Assembly (NCBI RefSeq): GCF_012273515.2
Contig: NZ_CP050975.2
Location: forward strand, 3,348,001-3,412,000
From: Streptomyces sp. RPA4-2
Lineage (GTDB): Bacteria > Actinomycetota > Actinomycetes > Streptomycetales > Streptomycetaceae
DNA: 64,000 bases
Direction of reading: 5' to 3'
The position numbers and the translations under genes are program-made. Each line of letters starts with the position of its first letter. Position 1 is the first letter of the stretch. Shown here in pieces: positions 8,410 to 17,445 of this stretch. The notes beneath the pieces were generated by a model. The model saw only the letters and a list, made by a program, of their open reading frames with translations. It was not told the origin of the DNA and did not search any database.

Positions 8410-10140
8410 CCGTACGCATCCAGCCCGACGAGGACCGCCCGGCTTAAGCACGGACACCGCGCCGGACACGGCCGACCCGAGCACCCCGAACACCCCGAGC
8501 ACCCCGGACACCCCGAACACCCCGAGCACCGCGGCCGCCACGGGCACCTCGACCGACACGCCCACCCCGCCCCGCGAGGCCCCACGGACGCACCGGCGCC
8601 CCGAGCCGAACGGCGACCACCGCCCCGAGCCACACCCGAACCACCGCCCCGCCACCCCACAGACCGCGCCTCACGACAACCACCCGGCCGCCGCAGGGCC
8701 CCAGCCCCGCGACAACCACCCGGCAGACCATCGCACCCGGCCCCACGAAAGCCCCGGGACGGGCACGCTTACCCGGGTCGACGTGCCCGTCCGTGCCGCG
8801 GGCGCCCCACCCGCGGCGGGCGCGCCCCACCCCTCCGCACCGAGTCCCTGCGCGGGTTCACCCCCTGGGCGGCCGCCGCCCTGCTGCTCGCTCTCGGCTG
8901 GCCGCTCGCCGCCACGGCGGCGCAGTGGCAGGGCAGTTGGGGCGGGACGACGGACAGGCTGAGCACGGCGGCCGGGCTGATCGCCATCCCCTTCGGCCTC
9001 GCCGCGGGAGCCTGGCAGGGCGGCCGGGAGCGCCGGCGGCGGATGACGGAGCTGCGGGCGGCGAGTCCCCGTACGCCGCTCGCCCAGTTCCTGACGGCCG
9101 CCCTGCCGCTCGCGTGCGCGCTGGCGGCGGCGTACCTGGTGGTGGTGGCAGGCGCGCTGCTCGCCTGCGCGCCCTACGTGTCGGCGGGCGGCCCGGTCCC
9201 GGCCGTCTTCGCCGGGGACGCGCTGTCGATCGCCGCGTGCACGGTGCTCGGCCAGGTCGCCGGGCGGGTGATGCCCTGGCGGCTGACGGCTCCGGCACTC
9301 GCCATCTGCGGGTACGTCCTGGCCGCCGGCGGCGTCGGCTCCTCAGGTCTCACCCATCTGGCCCCCGCCTCTCTGCATCTGGTCGGCGACGGCGACCTGC
9401 CGGTCTGGTGGTACCCCCTCGTGTCGGCCCTGTGGACGGCCGGCCTCGCCGCCGCCGCGGTGCTGGCCCGATCCGCCCGCCGCCGCGTCACCGCGCTGCT
9501 GCCGCTCGCCGCCGCCTCCGCCGCGGCCGTGCTCCTGGTCCACACGGGTGACGGGATGCTGCGCGACAACCCGCTCGCGCACCGCCAGGTGTGCGACGAC
9601 TCGACCACCCCGCACGTCTGTGTCAACGCCACCCGCCCGGACCTGCTGCCGGAGGCGGTCCGCGTGCTGTCCGGTGTCACCAGCCGGCTGAAGGGCGTAC
9701 AGAACGTACCGGTCCGCTTCGAGGACCTGCCGCGCCGCCCGCGCGAGGACGAGGCGGAGCTGCCGATGCTCACCCCGCTCGGCTGGTGGTCGGTCCGCGG
9801 CAAGGTGAACGATCCGGAGCAGTACGCCCGGCAGGGCGCCGTGAACCTGGTCCGCCGGGAGTGCGAGGAGGCGCCGTCCGCGCGGCGCGTCCAGGTCACC
9901 GACGGGGCCGTGCTGCGCTGGCTGGCCCCGGACTCCGCGGGGAAGGACGACCGCGAACGCGCCGTGGCATCGGCCCGGGAGCGCGGCGACACGAAGGAAC
10001 TGGCGACGCTCCGCGCCGAGGACCGGGCGTACGCGCGCCTCGCCGCCCTGACCGACGACGAGCGCCGCTCCTGGCTCGGCCGGTACTTCGCCACGGCCCA
10101 CGCATGCGACCCCGACGCGAACGAGGTCCCGTCCCTGTGA
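8406..10140 (+). pseudogene. ABC-associated membrane protein, 5' part frameshifted
   Basis: The coupled start ATG 8406 reads only 13 residues (MTVRIQPDEDRPA) to TAA 8444. High third-position GC then moves one base back into a Thr/Pro/Asp-rich linker frame (STDTAPDTADPSTPNTP), and near 8800-8840 one base back again into the main frame. That frame has SLRGFTPWAAAALLLALGWP and is open to TGA 10140. It has no ATG or GTG before 9043, where an N-truncated form could start. Several membrane helices lie in about 8850-9550. A large domain with Cys residues follows (CDDSTTPHVC). It is probably the permease subunit of the upstream ATPase. Two one-base deletions, real or artefactual, are needed. Confidence 0.7.
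8482..8526 (+). repeat. 9-base tandem repeats coding a Thr/Pro linker
   Basis: Five in-phase copies of CACCCCGAR-type nonamers encode repeated Ser/Asn/Asp-Thr-Pro triplets in the linker of the membrane protein. Such repeats slip easily, and the frame break lies about 40 bases upstream. Confidence 0.75.
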
Positions 10141-10763
10141 ACACGCCGCGCGAAGTCCCCCGGCCCCCCCTCGCCCTCTACGCCCGCTCCCGTGCCGTCC
10201 CCGCCACCCTGGCCGCCCTCGTCTGCGCCGCCCTCCTCACCCGCTGGGCGGCGACCGTCCCGGACGTCTTCCTCGACCCGTACCGCAGGGTCCCGCTGCT
10301 GTCGCTGGCGCCGCTGGCGGTCTCGGCGGCGATCGGTACGAGCCTGCACGTGTACGGGCGGGACCTGGACGACACCGCGGCGCGCCCCTGGTGGCCCGGG
10401 CGCCTGGCCCATCTCCTGGTCCTCACCGCGCTCGCGGCCACGGTGCTCGCACTCGCCGTTCCCGGAGACGCACAGGTGTTCGGTTCGGTCGGGATGGTCC
10501 GCAACACCCTGGGTGCCGTCGGCGTCACCGCGCTCGCGGCGGTGCTGTTCGGCGCGCGAGCCGCCTGGATGCCCACGATGCTGTACTTCAGCGCCGTGTA
10601 CCTGTCGGCCGCCTCGCCGCGCATGAGGCAGGCGACGGTTCTGGCCTGGCCCATGCAGGCGGGCCCCCAGCTCGGCGCGTGGACCGCCGCCCTCGCGCTG
10701 TACGTGCTGGGCGCCGGGCTGTACGCGGCACGTGGCGCCCGCCCCGAGGGACCCCGCGGCTGA
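10137..10763 (+). CDS. Multi-pass membrane protein of the ABC operon
   Basis: This 208-residue protein starts at GTG 10137, overlapping the preceding TGA (GTGA). It has about six hydrophobic helices, for example AVPATLAALVCAALLTRWAA, LLSLAPLAVSAAIGTSL, LLVLTALAATVLALAV, LGAVGVTALAAVLFGARAAW and LGAWTAALALYVLGAGLY. It is the last gene of the operon with the sigma factor, anti-sigma-like protein and ATPase, and is probably a second transmembrane subunit or accessory. No family-specific motif is seen. Confidence 0.75.
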   Translation: MNTPREVPRPPLALYARSRAVPATLAALVCAALLTRWAATVPDVFLDPYRRVPLLSLAPLAVSAAIGTSLHVYGRDLDDTAARPWWPGRLAHLLVLTALAATVLALAVPGDAQVFGSVGMVRNTLGAVGVTALAAVLFGARAAWMPTMLYFSAVYLSAASPRMRQATVLAWPMQAGPQLGAWTAALALYVLGAGLYAARGARPEGPRG

Positions 10764-10810
10764 CCACGGGGCGCACCGGGCGGGCCACGGTGTACCCGGG
10801 CCAGGGGTGC

Positions 10811-10853
10811 ACAAAAGCCCGGATCGTCAGGCGGAAATGCCGTCGATCCGGGC
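10811..10853 (-). terminator. Intrinsic terminator of the HNH gene
   Basis: On the minus strand a 10-bp stem GCCCGGATCG (10817-10826 with 10844-10853) and a 17-base loop are followed by TTTT (10816-10813). The stem overlaps the last codons of the HNH gene, whose stop is at 10827-10829. Confidence 0.75.
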
Positions 10854-11363
10854 CATCGCATCCTCCGCGCCGTACGGCTGCAGGTACGGCAGCCAGCGCG
10901 GGTCCCTGTGCCCTGTTCCGATGATGCGCCAGGCGAGCCCCGTCGGCGGGGCCGGTTTATGGCGCAGGCGCCAGCCGATCTCGACCAGGTGGCGGTCGGC
11001 CTTGGTGTGGTTGCAGCGGCGACAGGACGCCACCACGTTGTCCCAGGCGTGCTGACCTCCGCGGGAGCGCGGGATGACGTGGTCGACGCTGGTTGCGACG
11101 CCACCGCAGTACATGCACCGGCCGCCGTCGCGGGCGAACAGTGCCCGACGGGTCAGCGGAACGGGCCCCCGGTACGGGACCCGCACAAACCTCTTCAGCC
11201 GGACCACGCTGGGTGCGGGGACAGTAACGGTCGCGCTGTGCATGAAGGCGCCGGATTCCTCGAGAGAGACGGCCTTGTTCTCAAGGACGAGGATGAGCGC
11301 GCGGCGGAGCGGTACGACGCCGAGTGGCTCGTACGACGCGTTGAGGACCAGGACATGCGGCAC
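10827..11363 (-). CDS. HNH endonuclease
   Basis: This 178-residue protein starts at GTG 11363 with AAGGAGG six bases upstream. The HNH fold is at about residues 80-140: CMYCGG, SVDHVIPRSRGGQHAWDNVVASC and RRCNHTKADR, which gives two CxxC zinc knuckles and the catalytic His/Asn residues. The N-terminal part (VLVLNASYEPLGVVPLRRALILVLENKAV) is the conserved beginning of a nuclease family widespread in actinobacterial chromosomes, usually not linked to phage. It may act in DNA repair or processing. It is divergent from mscS and ends in its own terminator. Confidence 0.88.
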   Translation of the reverse strand: MPHVLVLNASYEPLGVVPLRRALILVLENKAVSLEESGAFMHSATVTVPAPSVVRLKRFVRVPYRGPVPLTRRALFARDGGRCMYCGGVATSVDHVIPRSRGGQHAWDNVVASCRRCNHTKADRHLVEIGWRLRHKPAPPTGLAWRIIGTGHRDPRWLPYLQPYGAEDAMARIDGISA

Positions 11364-11635
11364 GGATGCCTCCTTGGTACGCCGGCGGCGCGTGGCTCGC
11401 GCCGGGACGATCTGCAGTCAGTCTCCCCTCTTGCCTGGTGGAAGCGCCACCATGTCCCGGTAACGGGCTGGGAGTGTTTTCGACCACATCCTGTTCATCC
11501 CCAGGTGAGTACTGTCTCTCCCCCGAACATCACAACGATCCACACACGATGCCCCGTTAGTGTGGTTGTTCTGCCCGGCGGCGCCCTGCCTGTCCCCGAG
11601 CCGCGGGCAGACCGCTACGCCTGGAGGTACCTGCT

Positions 11636-12745
11636 GTGTTCTCGACCGTCCTGCGGGCCGCAGGGTCCAGTCCGTCGCCTTCTCCCTCGGCGACGACGGA
11701 CCCTACGGTCGCCACGCTCCAGGGGGCCCAGGAAAGCGCGACCAACGCCGCGAGCTGGGTCGAGCAGAACTGGTCCACCTGGCTCGCGATAGGTCTGCGC
11801 GTGCTGCTGATCCTGGTCATCGCGGCGGTACTGAGAGTGGCGGTCCGGCGAGCGATCACCAAGCTGATCGACCGTATGACCCGTACCGTCCAGGCGGTCG
11901 ACGGGACGGCCCTCGGCGGCCTCCTGGTGAACGTCGAGCGCCGCCGTCAGCGCTCCCAGGCCATCGGCTCCGTGCTGCGCTCGGTGGCGTCCTTCCTGAT
12001 CATGGGCACGGCCGCCCTGATGGTCCTCGGCACGTTCGAGATCAATCTCGCCCCGCTGCTGGCCTCGGCCGGTGTCGCCGGTGTCGCCATCGGTTTCGGC
12101 GCCCGCAACCTGGTGACGGACTTCCTCTCCGGCGTCTTCATGATCCTCGAGGACCAGTACGGCGTCGGCGACACGATCGACGCGGGGGTGGCCTCCGGCG
12201 AGGTCATCGAGGTCGGTCTGCGCGTCACGAAGCTGCGCGGTGACAACGGTGAGATCTGGTACGTCCGCAACGGCGAGGTCAAGCGCATCGGCAACCTCTC
12301 CCAGGGCTGGGCCACCGCCGGCGTCGACGTCACGGTCCGCGCCTCCGAGGAGCTGGACCACGTCCAGTCCGTGCTGAACGAGGTCGCCGAGGCGATGAGC
12401 AAGGAGGAGCCCTGGAACGAGCGCCTCTGGGGCCCGGTCGAGGTCCTCGGCCTGGAGAGCGTGCTCCTCGACTCCATGGTGGTGCGGGTCTCGGCCCGGA
12501 CGATGCCCGGCAAGGCGCTCTCCGTCGAGCGTGAGCTGCGCTGGCGCATCAAGCGCGCCTTCGACGCCGCGGACATCCGCATCGTGGGCGGCCCCACCGC
12601 GGCCGTGGAGGAGGAGCCCGTCGACCCGTCCGCCGCGGTGGCGGCCCCGTCGGCCCTCGGCAACCCGGCGTCCCCGCAGTCGGAGGCGACCACCCCCATC
12701 CCGGTCCCCGTCCCGGTCCCGGCTCCCTCGAACACTCCGAAGTAG
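11636..12745 (+). CDS. mscS: Mechanosensitive ion channel, MscS family
   Basis: This 369-residue protein starts at GTG 11636 with CTGGAGG upstream. Hydrophobic helices lie at about 47-67, 110-135 and 140-165. The pore helix and beta domain follow (LLASAGVAGVAIGFGARNLVTDFLSGVFMILEDQYGVGDTI), with the SDR-like loop VRNGEVKRIGNLSQGWA. The C-terminal tail from about 320 is Pro/Ser/Val-rich and disordered. MscS channels open under membrane tension and release solutes at osmotic downshift. It stands alone. The 272-base spacer upstream holds divergent promoters for it and the HNH gene, with no feature I can define further. Confidence 0.9.
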   Translation: MFSTVLRAAGSSPSPSPSATTDPTVATLQGAQESATNAASWVEQNWSTWLAIGLRVLLILVIAAVLRVAVRRAITKLIDRMTRTVQAVDGTALGGLLVNVERRRQRSQAIGSVLRSVASFLIMGTAALMVLGTFEINLAPLLASAGVAGVAIGFGARNLVTDFLSGVFMILEDQYGVGDTIDAGVASGEVIEVGLRVTKLRGDNGEIWYVRNGEVKRIGNLSQGWATAGVDVTVRASEELDHVQSVLNEVAEAMSKEEPWNERLWGPVEVLGLESVLLDSMVVRVSARTMPGKALSVERELRWRIKRAFDAADIRIVGGPTAAVEEEPVDPSAAVAAPSALGNPASPQSEATTPIPVPVPVPAPSNTPK

Positions 12746-12834
12746 GCCCCGGCCCTACGCGGGCGGGGAGGCGGCGGCACCGGAAACCCGGGCGCCGCCC
12801 CTCCCGGCGTACGAGCAAGTCCACACCTCCGGCG

Positions 12835-13086
12835 TCAGCCGAACCAGCTCACCTGCACCACCACGATCCGCTCCCCGCGGACATCCGTCAGGTAGTCGAA
12901 CATGAGTAGCCCCCTGCTCTCGGTCCGCACGCCCGGCCCCGGTCCCGTGTAGGCCGCCCCCTCCAGGAAGACCATCGATTCACGGACAGCGATCTCGTTG
13001 GCCAGCCGCCCGACCTCGACACGCGCCACATCCGGGAGCCCGTCCAGCAGGTCGTCCTGAAACGGCTCCCAGCGCCAGTCAGCCAC
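12835..13086 (-). CDS. ParE/RelE-like small protein, candidate toxin
   Basis: This 83-residue protein starts at GTG 13086, eight bases inside the end of the upstream gene. The pattern WRWEPFQDDLLDGLPDVARVEVGRLANE, then a beta-rich C-terminus LLMFDYLTDVRGERIVVVQVSWFG, resembles RelE/ParE-fold mRNA interferase or gyrase toxins, although the usual catalytic Arg/Tyr pattern is weak. Overlap with a DUF6247-like gene, commonly its partner in Streptomyces, supports a type II toxin-antitoxin reading. Toxicity is not shown; it may be an inactive homologue. Confidence 0.6.
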   Translation of the reverse strand: MADWRWEPFQDDLLDGLPDVARVEVGRLANEIAVRESMVFLEGAAYTGPGPGVRTESRGLLMFDYLTDVRGERIVVVQVSWFG

Positions 13087-13432
13087 CGGCGACCTCACGG
13101 TGCGCGGCCCGCACGATCTCACCGGCCTCGCGGATGGCGCGGTCCCGCTTCACCGGGTCCGGGCTGCTGATCGCCTGCTCGGCGGCGTGCAGACGGCGTG
13201 CCGTCTCGGGGTGCCGCTCGATCTCGACGACGACGCCCCACTGCCGGTAGAACATGCGGATCGGTACGACACTGTCCTCGTCACCGGCCCGTACGAAGGA
13301 CTTCTGCAGATCCTCGAAGAACTCGGGGAGGCGGGACGGCGCGACCGTGGCCACCGCCTGCCGCAGGGCCGGAAGCGTGAGCTCGGGCCGGGGAATGAGC
13401 GGACCGTCCCCGTCCGCGTACGGCATGGTCAT
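13079..13432 (-). CDS. DUF6247-like protein, candidate antitoxin
   Basis: This 117-residue protein starts at ATG 13432 with GGAAGGGG upstream; a second ATG at 13426 is possible. The core LRQAVATVAPSRLPEFFEDLQKSFVRAGDEDSVVPIRMFYRQWGVVVEIERHPETARRL is helical and matches the DUF6247 type common in actinobacteria. An acidic and Ala-rich C-terminus follows. Its stop lies inside the start of the ParE-like gene, a translational coupling typical of antitoxin-toxin operons. The role as antitoxin is inferred from this layout. Confidence 0.65.
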   Translation of the reverse strand: MTMPYADGDGPLIPRPELTLPALRQAVATVAPSRLPEFFEDLQKSFVRAGDEDSVVPIRMFYRQWGVVVEIERHPETARRLHAAEQAISSPDPVKRDRAIREAGEIVRAAHREVAGG

Positions 13433-13648
13433 GGGTCGCCCCTTCCGCTCGTCCAGCGCCCTTTCGGCACGCGCCCACGCTAGCGCCATTCCTGTCACTC
13501 CTCCGCCCCCGCGCACAGACCGCCCGCGACCAACTCGAAGATCGTGAAGACGGAGCCCCATCGTCACTACTGTCTGGGTGGAGAACGAGGGCGAAAGCAC
13601 CACGTACAGCTCGTTCTTCGACCGCGCGGATCCTCCCGCACCCGGACG

Positions 13649-13957
13649 TCAGCTGATCCGCTCACGTCCCGTCGCGAAGAACTTTCCCACATAGGTGCCG
13701 GACGGCAGGTCACTCTCCCGCATGAGCGAGAAGACCTCGGCCCCCTCGCCCGGCACCCCGTCCATCTTGAACGCCTCGGCGAAGCCCGTGTAGTCGACCT
13801 CCTCCAACGCCGCGCAGTACTCCAGCGCCTCGGCCTCCGCACGCCCGATGGCGTCGTCCAGGGAGCCCGCCGTCCACAGCGTCACCCGCTCCTCGTAGAC
13901 GCCCAGTTCACGATGGCGGAAGACACACCGAACGCCGTACCACGACGGCTCATCCAC
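13649..13957 (-). CDS. DUF4288-like hypothetical protein
   Basis: This 102-residue protein starts at GTG 13957. The pattern WYGVRCVFRH...YEERVTLWTAGSLDDAIGRAEAEALEY resembles DUF4288 proteins, small alpha/beta proteins of unknown function. It overlaps the upstream membrane-protein gene by eight bases, so the two are expressed together. No catalytic or binding motif is visible. Confidence 0.65.
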   Translation of the reverse strand: MDEPSWYGVRCVFRHRELGVYEERVTLWTAGSLDDAIGRAEAEALEYCAALEEVDYTGFAEAFKMDGVPGEGAEVFSLMRESDLPSGTYVGKFFATGRERIS

Positions 13958-14525
13958 GAGCGGTCCCGGACTCCAGCCCGGTGGCCCCGGCTATCTGGCA
14001 CACCGCGGCGAACGAGGAGCCCTTTCCCAGTCCGGCCACCCCCAGGAGTCCCTCACCCTCCCGGACGTCGAGGATGACGTCTCCCGAGGGCACGTCGAAG
14101 GACATCGATCCCCGGACGGACTGCTGCCCCCGTCCGGGACGCCACCGGAAGTGGATCCCCTCGTGGCCCTTCTCGGCGACGAGGAACGCCCGCTCCGATG
14201 CCGCCAGTCTTTCGCGGACCCGCTCCTGCCACCCGTCCGAGACCGGCACCGGGCGCAGTACGTGCGTCTGCCGGCCGTCCAGCGCCTCGACGGAGAGCGG
14301 AATCCCGGCCGTACCGGCCCGCCGCCGCAGCGACCACACCCCGACGACCGCCACCGCGAACGTGAGGATCCCCCACGTCAAAGGACTGAAGACCAGTTCC
14401 CCGCTCACGGAATCCCAGGTGAAACCGTCGTTCACCAAGTCGATGAACGTCATGGTGAGCGCCAGCGACACGCACCTGACCGCGGCCGCGCGCCAGCAGG
14501 CCATCAGCAGGTTCGCGATCCTCAT
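13950..14525 (-). CDS. Hypothetical membrane protein
   Basis: This 191-residue protein starts at ATG 14525 after a G-rich ribosome-binding site; upstream codons to 14615 are less likely. Two hydrophobic segments (about residues 4-30 and 47-65) form an N-terminal hairpin. A soluble alpha/beta domain follows (about 75-185), with FLVAEKGHEGIHFRWRPG and SFDVPSGDVILDVREGEGLLG. No family is recognised. It forms a two-gene operon with the DUF4288-like gene. Confidence 0.65.
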   Translation of the reverse strand: MRIANLLMACWRAAAVRCVSLALTMTFIDLVNDGFTWDSVSGELVFSPLTWGILTFAVAVVGVWSLRRRAGTAGIPLSVEALDGRQTHVLRPVPVSDGWQERVRERLAASERAFLVAEKGHEGIHFRWRPGRGQQSVRGSMSFDVPSGDVILDVREGEGLLGVAGLGKGSSFAAVCQIAGATGLESGTARG

Positions 14526-15009
14526 GAGCGAACCCCCCGGCGGACCAGGGGGCGCGTCGGTGCGCCCGCGGCCGCCCCGACGCGGGAGGTCACGGAACGC
14601 GCGGCCGTAGGACACCCGTGGCGCTCACCCCCACAGGACCCGGTGATTGCCACGGCCTCACGGGCCGCCACCCCGCCCCGCGCCGAACGGTTCGCTCTCA
14701 TGGGGCCGGATCCTACGAGCAGGAATCTGTGAAGGTGGCCGGATATCGACGCCGTCACCATCCGCCTCGGATGTCGCGTCACCGTTCCCGACGGCACAGA
14801 TCATCCCAAAGCCGCGCACCCCCTCCCACCTGCGCGTCTGCCGATCGTGACGAAGCCGTGACGGGCCTGAAGGGCGCCCTCGGCGTCAACTCTCCTTCAC
14901 AGGCCCCCCATATTTCGGCCACATCCGGTGGGCGTCTACTGTCGCCCCGACAGCGGGCCCTTGTTCTGGAGCTCCACGCCCAGGGGGCCGCTTCGAATGT
15001 GGGGAATCC
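14526..15009. other. Gene-free stretch before the secreted-protein gene
   Basis: These 484 bases hold no reading frame with good codon bias and no strong hairpin. The left end carries the upstream region of the minus-strand membrane gene. The right end holds the promoter region and the GTGGGGAAT ribosome-binding region of the secreted protein. Confidence 0.5.
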
Positions 15010-15846
15010 ATGCGCAAGTTCGCCATCGGCGCCGCAGTTTCCGGTGCCTTGGCCCTGTCCGCCCTGGCCGTGCCGTCCGCGTCGGCCGCCACGCCGGATC
15101 TCACCTTCTCCCATGTGGTGGTCAACAACGGCAAGGCGATCGTCGTCGGCACCACCAGCACGGTGAAGGTTCCCGTCACGTACACCCTGACCCACCCGGT
15201 CGACCTCGTCATCGACGGCAGGACGAGCGTCGCGGGCATCACCCTGTACCGCGGATCGTCGCTCTCCAAGCCGCGGAACGAGATGGGGCCGGACGACGCC
15301 CCGAGCTGCACCACCACCTCCACGACCGCCACGACGGTCACGCAGTCCTGCGCCGAGGTCATCGCCGTCGCACCCCAGGACTACCTCTACGACGCGGCGG
15401 ACGCCGGCACCTGGAAGGTGGCCGGCTTCTACGGCCGCAGCACCGCGGACAACGACGACTCCGACGACCACATCAGCTTCACCTACGGCTACGACATGTG
15501 GGGCGGTCTCGGCACCACACAGGTCAAGCGCGCCGCCAAGCTCACCACCAACGCCACCCCCGAGCCGGTGAAGAAGGGCAAGACCCTCACCGTCAAGGGC
15601 GCCCTGACCCGCGCCGACTGGGAGACCACCAAGTACTCCGGCTACGCGGGCCGGCCGGTCACCCTCCAGTTCAAGGCCAAGGGCGCCACCGCCTACAAGA
15701 CGGTCAGGACGGTGACCTCGGGCACGGCGGGCGCCCTCACCACCACGGTCAAGGCCTCGGCCGACGGCACGTACCGCTACCTGTTCGCGGGCACGACCAC
15801 CACGGGCACCGCCACGGCCACGGGCGACTACGTCGACGTGAAGTAA
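15010..15846 (+). CDS. Secreted Ig-like domain protein
   Basis: This 278-residue protein has a classical signal peptide (MRKFAIGAAVSGALALSALAVPSASA, cleavage after ASA near residue 26). The mature part has an N-terminal beta-rich domain with two Cys residues (SCTTTS...SCAEV) that may pair. The C-terminal Ig-like repeat (about 180-278: EPVKKGKTLTVKGALTRADWE...AGRPVTLQFKAKG) is of the kind found in many Streptomyces exported proteins. No catalytic motif is seen; it may be a surface or matrix protein. It is monocistronic. Confidence 0.75.
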   Translation: MRKFAIGAAVSGALALSALAVPSASAATPDLTFSHVVVNNGKAIVVGTTSTVKVPVTYTLTHPVDLVIDGRTSVAGITLYRGSSLSKPRNEMGPDDAPSCTTTSTTATTVTQSCAEVIAVAPQDYLYDAADAGTWKVAGFYGRSTADNDDSDDHISFTYGYDMWGGLGTTQVKRAAKLTTNATPEPVKKGKTLTVKGALTRADWETTKYSGYAGRPVTLQFKAKGATAYKTVRTVTSGTAGALTTTVKASADGTYRYLFAGTTTTGTATATGDYVDVK

Positions 15847-16029
15847 CCGAGGACGGGTCCTCCCCGACTCACCTCAAGTCGCCCTCGCGGCGCACGGATT
15901 CGTCCCCCACCGGGTGGGCCTTCCCCGATGGCAGGGCTTCGCCCCCGCCGCCCCCGGCTCGGCCGAGCGAGAAAGCCCCGGTCTCCGCCCTCGTAGGTAA
16001 CGACTCTGTTGCCTCGGGGGCGGTTTCTC

Positions 16030-16085
16030 TTGACGCCCCCGCGACCTGCGGCCTACGGTCCTCCCACCAATAGGAAACCTTCCTA
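16030..16085 (+). promoter_or_regulatory. csnR promoter and CsnR-box-like operator
   Basis: TTGACG (16030-16035) and TACGGT (16054-16059) are spaced by 18 bases and make a good SigA-type promoter. An inverted repeat TAGGAA-acc-TTCCTA (16071-16085) sits just downstream, where transcription would begin or soon after. CsnR is known to bind an AGGAA/TTCCT palindrome, so this is the probable autoregulatory site. The rest of the spacer 15847-16166 holds GC-rich hairpins that may end the upstream gene. Confidence 0.7.
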
Positions 16086-16166
16086 ACAATGATCTTGCAG
16101 TGGACTTCCCCGAGGCCACCCTGGGAAGCTGAGCGACTGGGCAGTCGAAAGGCAGGTGTCGACAAC

Positions 16167-17378
16167 ATGGCAGGATCCGCCGGTACGCCGGGCACCCCAC
16201 GCGTCCTGCGCGCCATGAACGACCGCGCCGCCCTCGATCTGCTGCTCGCCCACGGGCCGCTCTCGCGGACCAGGATAGGAAAGCTGACCGGGCTGTCCAA
16301 GCCCACCGCCTCCCAGCTCCTCGCCCGCCTGGAAGCGGCCGGGCTGGTGCTCGCCACCGGCACCAGCGAGGGGCGGCCGGGCCCCAACGCCCAGCTGTAC
16401 GCGGTGAATCCGGTCGCCGCCCACGCGGCCGGCCTGGACGTCACCCCCGAGCGCATCCTCGCCGCCGTCGCGGACGTGACGGGCCGGACCGTGGGTGAGT
16501 ACGAGCTGCCGACGCCCGGCCGGCGCCCCGCGCAGCCCGTCGTACGCCAGGTCACCGACGCCCTCGACGGCGCGGTGAAGGAGGCGGGGCTGGCCCGCGG
16601 CGACGTCCACCGCCTCGTCATCGGCACACCCGGCGCCTTCGACCCCAACACCGGACGGCTGCGGTACGCCTCCCACCTGCCCGGCTGGCACTCCCCGAGC
16701 CTCCTGGACGAGCTCGCGGCCGCGCTGCCCATGCCGGTCGAGTACGAGAACGACGTGAACCTCGTCGCCATCGCCGAACAGCGGCTCGGCGCGGCGCGCG
16801 GACACGAGGACTTCGTCCTGCTGTGGAACGAGGGGGGCCTGGGCGCCGCCCTCGTGCTCGGCGGACGGCTGCACCGCGGCTGGACCGGCGGCGCCGGCGA
16901 GGTCGGCTTCCTGCCCGTGCCCGGCGCACCCCTCGTACGGCAGGTGACCAAGGCCAACAGCGGCGGCTACCAGGAACTCGCCGGTTCCCAGGCCCTCCCG
17001 AAACTCGCCCGCGAGCTGGGCGTCCAGCCGATTCCCGCCGGGTCGTCCACCGAGGTGGCCGCCGCCCTCGTCGCCCAGGCCGCCACCCGCGACGAAGGCC
17101 CGCACCGCAGGCTCCTGGAGACCTACGCGACCGGCCTGGCCACCGGTCTCGCCTCACTCGTCTCCGTGCTCGACCCCGAACTCGTCGTCCTCAGCGGCTC
17201 CTCGCTCACCGCCGGCGGCGAACCGCTGCGCGCCCTGGTGCAGGCCGAGCTGGAGGAGCTGGCCGCGTCCCGCCCGCGCCTCGTGGTCGGCGACGTACAC
17301 GAACACCCCGTGCTGCGCGGCGCGTTGGAGAGCGCGCTGGCGGCCACCCGCGACGAGGTGTTCGACACCTCCCGCTGA
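16167..17378 (+). CDS. csnR: ROK-family transcriptional repressor CsnR
   Basis: This 403-residue protein has an N-terminal winged helix (about 15-75: DLLLAHGPLSRTRIGKLTGLSKPTASQLLARLEAAGLV) and a C-terminal ROK sugar-binding domain (VIGTPGAFDPNTG, VEYENDVNLVAIAEQ, GGAGEVGFLP). ATG 16167 is chosen because it places the HTH at the usual distance; ATG 16089 would begin next to the operator. It heads csnE-F-G-H-K. In S. coelicolor and S. lividans CsnR represses chitosan-oligosaccharide uptake and chitosanase genes until the oligosaccharides appear. The assignment rests on operon order plus the operator. Confidence 0.85.
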   Translation: MAGSAGTPGTPRVLRAMNDRAALDLLLAHGPLSRTRIGKLTGLSKPTASQLLARLEAAGLVLATGTSEGRPGPNAQLYAVNPVAAHAAGLDVTPERILAAVADVTGRTVGEYELPTPGRRPAQPVVRQVTDALDGAVKEAGLARGDVHRLVIGTPGAFDPNTGRLRYASHLPGWHSPSLLDELAAALPMPVEYENDVNLVAIAEQRLGAARGHEDFVLLWNEGGLGAALVLGGRLHRGWTGGAGEVGFLPVPGAPLVRQVTKANSGGYQELAGSQALPKLARELGVQPIPAGSSTEVAAALVAQAATRDEGPHRRLLETYATGLATGLASLVSVLDPELVVLSGSSLTAGGEPLRALVQAELEELAASRPRLVVGDVHEHPVLRGALESALAATRDEVFDTSR

Positions 17379-17445
17379 ACCCCCTCGACCCACTCGCCCG
17401 TCCGCCCACACCACCGCCCCGGCCCTGCCCTAGGGAGACACCGCC

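Noticed and set aside
8440..8448. Programmed ribosomal frameshift in the ABC membrane protein
   Set aside because: A minus-one shift would be needed, but there is no slippery heptamer, and a second shift is needed about 400 bases on.
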